Shown piece by piece: positions 32,701 to 39,581 of a stretch of DNA of 39,581 nucleotides. Below the pieces are notes generated by a model. That model was not told the DNA's origin, searched no databases, and saw nothing but the letters and a program-made list of their open reading frames with translations. Location of the stretch: NCBI GenBank assembly GCA_964200075.2, contig CAXNAA020000011.1, positions 1 to 39,581 on the forward strand. The letters are read 5' to 3'. Each line of letters opens with the position of its first letter. Within the stretch, counting starts at the first letter, position 1. Source of the stretch: Sphacelaria rigidula. Lineage: Eukaryota; Phaeophyceae; Sphacelariales. A program made the position numbers and the translations under genes.

Positions 32701-35700
32701 GGCATCGAGGCCAGACTCCTCCACATTGCAGAGGAGGTCCCGCACGCCGTCGCAACTGTGCAAGGTCTCGACGCGGCCACTAAGGTTGCAGTGCAGCTCA
32801 GCAAAGCTATTGGCGCGAGTGATACTTTTCAGCGTTCTCAGATGCTCGGTGCCGTCGCAGACCTGGCAACGTCACTTGTTACGCCGGCAGAGACAATTCG
32901 GAAAGCGTTCGAAAGAGAGGGATGGCACTCACTAACGTTGGAGGAACAACAGTGGGTCACGGTGGATCAAAGCATGTGTCCCGAGAAGTACTCTTGGCTT
33001 CGGCAGCAACAGCAGGAAGAAGATGAGAGAAGGACGAGAAAGGGCGGCAAACAGAGAAAGAAAACTCGCAAGAATCCTGCTATTGATCAATGTAGGTTTC
33101 ATAGAGACGAGCTGCAGCGTATCCTTGCAGAGCCTGTCGAGAACCTGAATCGCAGAGAGATGCACGTGCGTAAGCTTGTGAACAAATTCCACGATGACCC
33201 TCAGCTTATTCAGAACGCTGGCACGCAAGAGGCGGCTTGCCGTGACGTCAGCACATTAGCACAAAGAACACGGAGGAAGACCAGAGCTGAACTCACCGTT
33301 GACGAGAAGGAATGGATTTCGCTGGATAAGATCCTGAACCCGCAGGTAAGTTCAATTCTTTACCATCACTTCATGCCGTGAGGATATCATTTTTTCTATT
33401 CGTCGCTTCGAGACGGGCACAAAAGTTTCCAAATGTAGCCATTAGAGTGGCATTTCACGCTCCCACTCGCGCTTTGATGAAGGCTGCTGGACGAGCTGCA
33501 CCCGAACTAACGTGCGACAACTGACGATCCTGAACGAAGGTATGGGAAGGTGAGGTGGACGATACTCTCCGGACTGGAAACGGCGACTGTGAATTGACTC
33601 TCCAAGAGGAGCAGGTGACGGTAGTTGCTCTCGTGAGGATTTTGTGCTTCTCGTTTCTACGGCGCTTCATCACCGATTACGAGTCATATCCTGAAAATAA
33701 ATAAACCCTTCTCTCCGCGACGTGCAGATGTACAGTCGTGGAGCTGTGGACATTCGTTCTGATCTCGTGCAACCTGCCGGCCGCGTTTCATTACACAAAT
33801 GCTCACGTTGTAATTTCTTCCTGCGCTACGCCAGGAACCACGGCGATGTCGGCTCTCTCGAAATGAACTTCTACGAATATGGAAATGTTGCAGAGGTTCT
33901 CCAGAAGCAACTGCCGACGGAAGACGAATCTTCAGTCTCCTAACAACGTTTAACGGACCGTACCAGGTAGAGAAGCAGTAAGAACCAGCAGTGCCTTCAT
34001 AGAGAGAAAACTTAATACTCATTAACCAAGCATTTTTTACCAGTCAAACGCCACTTGAAAAAATAGGTTTATCATAATGCTCTGGGTACGAACAACTACT
34101 TCATCGTCGGTTGTGGGTTGTGTATGCAAAAGGAGCAAGGAGTTAACCGCATCCTTCGTCGCATCCACACCAGGCGGAGAGGCGGACCAAGGACACCAAA
34201 GCCTGGAGGGGGATTCAAATGGGGAAAACCGGTGCAAGTCTTTATACAGATGTCGACAAGCGTGTACGAGAGTTACAGCTGGAATTGGATCGAGTATCTC
34301 ACAGCAACAACCCACAAATGAATAGCTCTGCGCTGCGTGTCGTGCCACAGCGATACCCGAAAGGCACATTGCGACTAGAGCTGGAGCGGCAGCTCGAACT
34401 TTTGCTCCGGGAGCAGGTAAGGTCATTAACATCGGTGACTTCCATAAGTAACAACCATACGGTTTTTGCCCGACTTACTCTGTGATATCGGTGCTCATCG
34501 AATGCCAGGTGCAGCAACGCGAGCGAAAAAACAGCTACCTTGTCGAGGATTGCAGTAGCAGTGAGGACGAGCAGAATGATGGCCCTGCTGACGAACAAAT
34601 TCTACGAATCACAAAGGCGGAGAGGAGGAAGATGCGCCGATTGAAGCGCCGAGAAAGTCGTGGTGGTGTTAATATCTTCGCCGCTCGTAAACGTGTACTG
34701 CTAGAAGCGAGCAGGACAGCACTTCAGAAGGAGAACGCGAGGAAAGTAGCTCAACTTGGGCCTGGCGGATGCCAAGCGTGCATGACAAATCCCTGCAGCC
34801 ACACCCCTGTGCTCAATGTTGAGGTAAACACTATTGGAGTGTCACATGCGTTTTATGAAGAAGATGCGACCTGTCGTGCCTTGGTACCTCGCTGTGTTTC
34901 GTTGTGTACATCGTACGAGAATAACTCAAGTAAAGCGCTGTACATGTAATCAATCCTGCTCGACATGTCGCTTCCGGCAGTTGCACAGAAGACAATGCAG
35001 AATAGCGTGTTCACCATCTTGTGTTAATTTTAATTGTACACCGATGTGCACTTTCGTCTTGTGAGTGTTGCTGTGTCTCCGTAATTCGCACAGGGTACCA
35101 ATGCTCGCTTGAGACGGGTGGCTGACGAGCTCTACTACGCAAGGATACACACCGAGGATGTAATTGAAAGCACTGTGCCATTGTCCACAACAAGGAACGG
35201 CAAAACAGTTTTTCGTCGAACTGAACTCATCGAGGAGCTGAGCTCGGAGCTCAAGTGCTTGAGGTTCAAGTTGAAACTCCACCTCATCGACCACGAGCTC
35301 CACGAAGCCAACCAGACCACCAAAGAGAACATCGAGAGCGTCGCCTTGCACGGCTATCGTACGTTCTTGTGGACAAAAGACGCAATAATTGCCCTTGAAC
35401 GAGAGCACAATAGACTTGTAGCCCGACTCGTGGCAATTGAGATTACCGACGACATACTAGAGTGGATGCTGGAAGGATGGCACTTCGGAGAGCGTCAATC
35501 CAGATACGAGGCGGTGGGCTACGTGCCTAGCATAAGAAAAGACGGGTTCGTCAAACCTGGTGTAGACACGAAGGTAATTGCTCCGGTCAAATAAGAAGCG
35601 GTGAGAAATGTCTTTCGTCGATCCATTGCCCATCCCTTCATGCTAAAGCTTCTCGACATATCGCGGTTGCTCAAATGCCAGATAAAGGACCAACCAGACG

Positions 35701-36639
35701 TGGAACAAGAGATCACACTCCAGGAGCAAAAAGAAGACAAGGCAAGCAAATTCACTCTTCCTCCGGGAATTGCAACCAGCAGCTGGAACAAGAGCGCCGA
35801 GCGTGTTGTAAAACCCGGTGGTGTACATGATGAGGAGATTAGCTTTTTGGAGAGAACACTGCGTTTTGGTCTGTTTTGCGTGGCGGTGATGTACTTCAGA
35901 GCGAAATGGCTTCTCGCTCGACAGAGGCAAGGGGTGGCTAGCTTCAAACTTGGTTGGACGATTGATGTCGGCGTGCCCGCGAGGGCTCAGCGTAGAGCTG
36001 CTACTGTCCTCAGTGTCAACAGCATGCAAGCCGGGTACCAACGCGTCAAGGTGAGAGATACCCTTATTATTACAGTACAACAATAGTGCCGGTTCAACGC
36101 ATGGTGCCCGAATTTGTGTAGCATATGTGATAATCAATCGACACAACGCGCCAAGTGACTGTGTTTCGGGAAAATATCCCTCACGAAACTCCCGTCGACG
36201 CTATGCGGTCGCAAAAATGTCCTTGTTGCAGGTACGAAAGGAGAAGGAGCAAGCGGAAGTCTTGGCGGACTTCGCGGGATTTCTGGCGGTAGAACGAAGA
36301 GAAGTAGAGGCTACACAGCGTATACAGCGAATGTATCGCGGACATATCGGGCGCAAAGCAGCCCAAAGATGGGCTGCAAAACGAGCCGAGTACAACGCCA
36401 CGAATGCACTTATGGTGTCAGCTGCTGTATCTTTACAACGACTGATGAGAGGCAGCTGGGGAAGAAGCCGCGCGAAGACTGTCCGAGCTGGAATAGCTAG
36501 GTGGATAGCGCACTTGTTTGACGACGAAGCCCGGGACTTCGAGGCCGAAATATTGATGAATAACAAAGTCGAGGCCCTAAAGCGAGGACTTAGAGAATTG
36601 GGTGCAGGCAACGGCGACGATGGCGACTCAGACACATAG
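20737..36639 (+). CDS. Giant multidomain coiled-coil IQ protein, about 22 exons, about 3,050 residues
   Basis: Function unknown; architecture suggests a calmodulin-binding scaffold, perhaps flagellar or cytoskeletal (inference). Exons: 20737-21132, 21754-21991, 22195-22534, 22655-22905, 23576-23738, 23822-24454, 24694-25201, 25553-25960, 26375-26518, 27021-27673, 28186-28289, 28356-29320, 29481-29759, 30081-30650, 30945-31301, 32221-33345, 33728-33895, 34174-34416, 34509-34823, 35094-35573, 35649-36050, 36232-36639. All joins are GT-AG and phases agree across the set, including phase-1 and phase-2 joins. Regions in order: unknown N-terminal half, EF-hand-like (about 460-510), hydrolase-like (about 835-1090), coiled coil (about 1290-1690), beta-rich (about 1860-1990), coiled coil with W-x3-D motifs, Cys cluster (about 2605), IQ (about 2945). 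Weak points are the first exon and start, and the joint 33895/34174; without that joint the first gene ends at a stop at 33943 and a second begins at ATG 34219. No homologue recognised by name. Confidence 0.65.
21366..21705 (+). repeat. Dispersed repeat family C, copy 2
   Basis: Partner of 10255-10600 in the same orientation, with the same order of conserved words (GTTCATCAGGAGGGTG, GGGACAAGCTCGATCGAC, GACCCCCGATGACCGG). It lies wholly within intron 1 of the large plus-strand gene, so it does not disturb coding sequence. Confidence 0.8.
23045..23270 (+). repeat. Dispersed repeat family D, copy 3
   Basis: The best-preserved copy. GGTTCGGACGAATC at its left, GCTCGAAAGAG at 23127-23137, TTTGCGCCACTCCACGTG from about 23181, GTACCTGGGTTGCAACGCC, and at its right end a near-perfect palindrome GATTCGTACGGTACGAATC (about 23247-23265). 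It lies within the intron between exons 4 and 5 of the large gene. Confidence 0.75.
23822..24454 (+). CDS. Large gene exon 6: degenerate EF-hand-like start and disordered linker
   Basis: Joined to exon 5 (ends RLQTF plus a split Thr), this exon opens with CVDAHSLQDGLENLGI, and then ALVRLVGN-DTSASFRLRDL. The spacing of helix, loop and helix resembles an EF-hand pair, but the canonical D-x-D-x-D-G loop is missing, so calcium binding is doubtful. The rest is an S/P/T/D-rich linker (LERSPDGVADEA and similar) that looks disordered. The exon ends ATAAG before a gtgagg donor, phase 2, and rejoins at 24694. Confidence 0.6.
25553..27250 (+). CDS. Large gene exons 8-10: alpha/beta-hydrolase-like domain without catalytic residues
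   Basis: With the end of exon 7 (NPHGRLLL) the spliced frame reads VGSLGLPGTKWNRG, then LSTLLLEL, then a strand and turn CVVMMGLGCGANALLHF, where the nucleophile elbow should be G-x-S-x-G. The middle position is Gly (residue about 896) instead of Ser. Exon 9 gives NLPILLIASTNDALDSS, the strand that normally carries the acid, here Asp about 1018. Exon 10 gives RRRVLVLPVSAGREVLQEDP, where the catalytic His is expected after Gly and an Arg (about 1062) is found. The fold assignment follows from this ordered pattern; loss of two catalytic residues suggests a binding or structural role. Confidence 0.55.
26260..26332 (-). pseudogene. tRNA-like relic in an intron of the large gene
   Basis: On the minus strand, an A-box-like word CTCAGTATACTGGG (26319-26306) lies in a possible D-arm (GCCC paired with GGGC), and about 30 bases on is a B box GGTTCAATCCC (26276-26266). 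The anticodon and acceptor stems do not pair and the T stem has mismatches, so this is not a working tRNA. It may be a tRNA pseudogene or the head of a tRNA-derived SINE. It lies in the intron between exons 8 and 9. Confidence 0.4.
28186..29320 (+). CDS. Large gene exons 11-12: start of the long coiled coil
   Basis: Exon 11 (28186-28289) completes a Ser codon left by the phase-2 end of exon 10 and reads LTLSWLHISPLAF. A 66 bp intron (28290-28355) with a gtaagc donor and a ctccgcag acceptor follows, and exon 12 continues in phase. The intron contains an in-frame TAA at 28304-28306. Exon 12 encodes over 300 residues of charged heptad-like helix (for example ERALELTATRDLGERKLAED, QLEQ-type and RTRLRRQRLEHEQL segments). 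This is a typical long two-stranded coiled coil. Confidence 0.75.
30081..31301 (+). CDS. Large gene exons 14-15: W-x3-D motif and beta-rich domain
   Basis: Exon 14 begins with RTVEEKRWVALDILLNEELY, first copy of a motif that recurs in exon 16. Exon 14's end (SFSIRDTDPLYATDLT) joins in phase to exon 15 (VVVKFKGCMDVRGFGKGRVS, then RVSIASGTFDVLVNALSL, then EYSVLVMAGQ). The alternating hydrophobic pattern suggests a beta-sandwich of about 120 residues between the coiled coils. Helix resumes with IDKRLQEAERLK, which runs directly into exon 16. I do not recognise the beta domain's family. Confidence 0.7.
31565..31640 (+). pseudogene. tRNA-like relic or SINE head in an intron of the large gene
   Basis: A-box-like TGGTCGAATGG at 31578-31588 and B-box GGGTCGATACC at 31622-31632. 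The T arm pairs fully (GCGGG 31619-31623 with CCCGT 31631-31635 around a 7-base loop) and a D-arm is possible (GGTC with GACT). The anticodon and acceptor stems do not form. The A-to-B spacing is right for an internal polymerase III promoter. Lies in the 919 bp intron between exons 15 and 16. Confidence 0.4.
32221..33345 (+). CDS. Large gene exon 16: coiled coil with two W-x3-D motifs
   Basis: A single 375-codon exon, phase 0 at both ends. Helical start (LEGELSDTWESVRLRERQ), an S/T-rich linker, then SLTLEEQQWVTVDQSMCPEKY and, at the very end, ELTVDEKEWISLDKILNPQ; both match the exon 14 motif in the pattern T-x-E-E/D-x-x-W-x-x-x-D. Basic clusters (RRTRKGGKQRKKTRK) lie between them. The third copy would run into MYSRGAVD at 33728 if that exon is joined. 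Confidence 0.75.
34174..36639 (+). CDS. C-terminal IQ region (last five exons; possibly its own gene)
   Basis: Exons 34174-34416, 34509-34823, 35094-35573, 35649-36050 and 36232-36639 all join in phase 0. Features: coiled coil KRVRELQLELDRV; acidic CSSSEDEQND; a compact cluster GCQACMTNPCSH that could bind zinc; long helices (TTRNGKTVFRRTELIEELSS region); DILEWMLEGWHFGERQ; a hydrophobic FGLFCVAVMYF that is borderline for a membrane helix; then IQ motif RIQRMYRGHIGRKAAQR and a weaker LQRLMRGSWGRSRA. It ends at TAG after an acidic tail. IQ motifs bind calmodulin or EF-hand light chains. An in-frame ATG at 34219 with upstream stop would allow an independent gene start. Confidence 0.75.
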
Positions 36640-36772
36640 CATTTCTGGACGCCGACAGCGACGGTGAAGGCCGACGACAGCGAACAGTTTAAAAGAGAGT
36701 GCCATGGTACTTTAACGCGAGGGAGTTTCGTATAATCGATCACTGTATGTATCTCATTTGTTGGGACGATGG
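36640..36772. other. Convergent 3' ends
   Basis: Only 133 bp separate the TAG of the plus-strand IQ gene from the stop of the last minus-strand frame. Overlapping 3' UTRs are likely. Confidence 0.4.
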
Positions 36773-38507
36773 TTATCCCCATACATGACGTATTTGAGAA
36801 AAGTCACGATATTTGCCGTCAGGGATACATCTGGCTGCCACCGCATTACCGCTCCTCCACTTGAAACCCTGCTGAGTTCTCGTTGAAAGTCTCTTCAACT
36901 TCGAATCCCTTCTGGAAACGCACCGCCTCAGCCACCACACCTTCCACTGCAGCATGAGGCACTTTCGTTCGGTCTTCGCAAGTCGCGTCCGCCAAATCTC
37001 TGACGGGGGGAGTGCAATGTTACGTTGAGAATCGCAAGTGAGATCTACAGCAATACATGAGAACACGTCCGGCGATGGCGGGTCCGTGTATGACACGGTA
37101 TTTCTCCGCGAAAATTCCACAGCAGGCACGCTTAGGAGGGGTTAGGATTGGGTGTGTGGAAGCCAGTCTCCCGCCAACCTTTTGTGGGTGCAGTTACAAT
37201 GAGGCGAAGCAGCTTGTTTGGTTTTAACCCGCCGCTGTACGCCGTGACGGTTGCAGAGCGCGGTTTATTGGTGCCACAGGACGTCGTGCCTTCGGAAGAA
37301 AGGTGTCGGATAAAAGTTGGGTTTTGATATACGCTCTTAACCCCTTCCCTTCCTCGAGACAAGGGATAAACCCATCTCTATCCCGTTCCACGCCTTGCAT
37401 TTTGGTTTCGCGGAGTGGGTCAGCACTCGCGCAACACCCCGCAGTGCGTCAGCTCTCGTCAAACAAACTCAGCCAACTACTTTTCGGCTACTCACGTCCT
37501 CATGCCTTCGACGGCGGAAATCAAATAGTGTACATCGAACAAAAAAAAACCGCACATCCGGCGGGAATCTTACCCACAGTCTCTCCACCCTAGTGGTGAC
37601 AGTCAGACAACTACAGTAGACCACCGGGGCGCGAGAAAAGGCCCTGAAATCACGAAATTATCTAATTCACATAACGTGGGACCGAACTTCGGCTCATCGT
37701 ACGTGAGGCCAATTTCCGTTAAGCATCCCACAACCAAGTAGGTTTCAACACCGCAGGAAAAACAGTCGGTTCTTGAAATCCATGCGGAAATCAGGTGACT
37801 GGGTAGGTCTTTCTGAGTACCCCGGTTATATTCCCCCTTCTCTTCCCAGTTTCCCGCCTTTTCAACTTTTGGGGATGACCTCAAGCCGAAATAAGATTGA
37901 CTCTCCTTGGGCATACCTTATTTTTGTGGCGACCCGAGTTGCATGTCGCGTGGCTTCCTTGATCAAGTCATCACCCTGAGATCGAGCGACGCGTTTTTGG
38001 GCGAACTTCACAAGGTTAGTTAAGATCGAATTCATCGCTTGTAGCGTGGTATAGCCGGCGTGAAGTTCGCAGTGACTCTCTTACCTTCGTATCGGCATGC
38101 TGAAATTTTATTTCCCTTTGCCACAATGAAATAGCCTGCAGCATTCCGCGAGTATCGGCTACCTCTCTCTCGAGATCAGTCCTGTGGATTTGTGTCTCAA
38201 GCTCGTTTTCAGAATCCGGAGAATCCCCCAACTTGACCCATGAGTGAGCTGCACGGTACCAGGGGTGCCGGGCTTCGAAGCATTCTGCGCAGTAGAAACC
38301 ACGCCCACCTTTGAACCTTGAACAACTGTAGCACTGAATGGTCGCCTTCGTGTGGCCGCAGCACACTCCAATTGTGCAGATGAGTGGTGAAGGCTGGAAA
38401 AGCGCGCGACGAGCAAACGCACGATTCTCAGGGTTGTCATGGTCGTCGCGGTTTTCCCGCCTTCCTTCCTCCTCTTTCAATACATTTTTCATGCACGTTT
38501 CCACTCC
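36773..38507 (-). CDS. B-box-like zinc-finger protein, incomplete gene model
   Basis: Best exon about 38507-38085, followed in phase by 38005-37917, which has a branch-point-like ttaactaac upstream and ends at a gtatgc donor. The first exon has an acidic/basic head (EEEGRRENRDD), then the pattern C-x2-H-x6-C-x2-C-x10-C-x2-C-x4-H-x6-H, seen as CCGH, CYSC, FYCAECFEARHPWYRAAH. This is the ligand order of a B-box zinc finger, a protein-interaction module. A helical region follows (LEREVADTRGMLQAISLWQ), then KEATRHATRVATK. A possible further exon is 37808 downward (TDCFSCGVETYLVVG) and a possible last exon about 37042-36773 (SEIWRTRLAKTERK, ending QIRHVWG). The start and exon chain are unresolved. 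Function unknown. Confidence 0.5.
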
Positions 38508-38509
38508 TG

Positions 38510-39581
38510 TCGTTTATACTCATGCGTCCCTTACACTGTACAAAATGTGCATCGCCGTGTATCATCGCTAGCGCTGGGTCACATGCACTACAGGTGCATG
38601 CGCAATCACGAAACCGTACGTACCACATCTGCTCTAAACTGCAGTTATGAGCGCGTTGTTCTTGGGGTTGCTCCAGTTGATTTTCGGCACGGCGGAGTGG
38701 GTATCCAAAGTGAAAAAGTCTCAACACACTGAGATCGGCCTGGAATCTAACCGGGTGGCCAGAGGCCTTAATGATGTAACAGCTGTTTCCAATCCCCTCG
38801 TCTGAAAAATCGACACACTAGTCCATCCCTGGTCATTTCTCTCCCTTCATGTGCCGATGGACGCCTTTTTACACGTGTGAGGTACGTCAACATTTTCGAC
38901 CTGACTCTTCGCAGTTGACCATATTGTACCTTGCATCATTCAGGGGTCAAAAGCAACCGTGCGGAAGTTAGACGCGTTTTCATTGAATAGAGAGCGGTCC
39001 CATGGTTGAGATCTGAGACTCTGAGGCGAAATACTGTTGTGGGCGACACCTCCTGCAGCGGCGATGTGATTCAGCTAACGCTCAACTGGTCAAAGACGGT
39101 AGAGTGATATCTAGCCTAGGATCAGCCTTGAGTAATTGCTTGAAGAGTTGTATACTCCGCGATGCTCACAATCAATCACCTTCAACACAAATAATACTGT
39201 ACTACGCCGTACTTTACAATCAATAAGAAGCTTCAACTCATTGGTTATCTTTGTTATTGAGGACTTGTTCACCCGAAGCGGGTCGTGGCTGGATGTACAG
39301 CAGATGATCGAAACCTTGGAAATGTGTTTAAATTAGTTTATACTAAAATGCTGACCTCCAAAGCGACGGTTTGAGAACGAAGTGATGCCAGGTGGCGATG
39401 ACGTATTGTCGAATCATCGTACGAGCTGGGTCAGCCAAGAGTAGGTGTGAATCTCGCTCAGGCGACGCACGGCGCGATATTACGAGTTGGACGCTGAAAA
39501 ATTGACAGCAGCTTTCAACAGTGGATCCTAGAAAATGGGGTTCATACAAAATATGGGGCTGAAGTGGCATTTCTCTTTTGC
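38510..39581. other. Right end, no supported gene
   Basis: Probably upstream region or earlier exons of the minus-strand B-box-like gene. Frames are short with no motif. The last 200 bases (about 39420-39540) share loose words (GAGCTGGGTCAGCC, ACGAGTTGGA) with 6965-7040, near the fold-back, so a related diverged repeat may be present. Confidence 0.35.

Noticed and set aside
35560-35660. In-frame TAA at 35592 between the last exons of the IQ gene, which with the first TAA suggested TAA read as glutamine.
   Set aside because: A phase-0 intron from 35574 to 35648 with a pyrimidine-rich 3' end removes it, and the SMT gene uses TAA as its true stop.

Overview
The window reads as nuclear DNA of an intron-rich eukaryote, most likely a photosynthetic stramenopile such as a brown alga. 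Coding exons are split by GT-AG introns from 66 bp to almost 10 kb, non-coding sequence is full of degenerate dispersed repeats, and an internal tract of the TTAGGG telomere type is present. One gene is a sterol C-24 methyltransferase and another is a very long coiled-coil/IQ protein of the style seen in flagellate protists. The lineage is an inference; no marker gene fixes it.

Layout. Positions 1-2615 hold no gene I can support and probably include a long 3' UTR. A sterol 24-C-methyltransferase (SMT) gene occupies 2616-20104 on the minus strand. All nine exons join in phase to a complete 406-423 residue protein, spread over 17.4 kb because of large introns; intron 2 alone is 9.9 kb. Those introns carry most of the repeats: an interstitial telomere tract, an (AT)15 microsatellite, a 245 bp fold-back, three tandem-repeat blocks built on a CATGTAC/TGATTCA unit, two blocks of a GGTAT-rich minisatellite, a GC-rich island with gag-like low-complexity ORFs, and a small nested two-helix membrane-protein ORF on the opposite strand.

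A 630 bp gap (20105-20736) separates the SMT from a divergent plus-strand gene at 20737-36639. I reconstruct it as about 22 exons encoding roughly 3,050 residues. From N to C terminus it has an unknown globular region, a degenerate EF-hand-like stretch, an alpha/beta-hydrolase-like domain that has lost its nucleophile and its histidine, long coiled coils, a beta-rich domain, three or more copies of a W-x3-D motif, a small Cys cluster and terminal IQ motifs. The joint around 33.9-34.2 kb is uncertain, so it could be two tandem genes. Two tRNA-like relics lie in its introns.

Convergent to it, a minus-strand gene (about 36773-38507, incomplete) encodes a B-box-like zinc finger followed by a helical region. 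The remaining right end holds nothing I can support.

How they relate: the SMT is an endoplasmic reticulum enzyme of sterol synthesis, unrelated in function to its neighbours. The large IQ protein and the B-box-like protein both look like structural or scaffold proteins, possibly of the flagellum or cytoskeleton, but no sequence here proves that.
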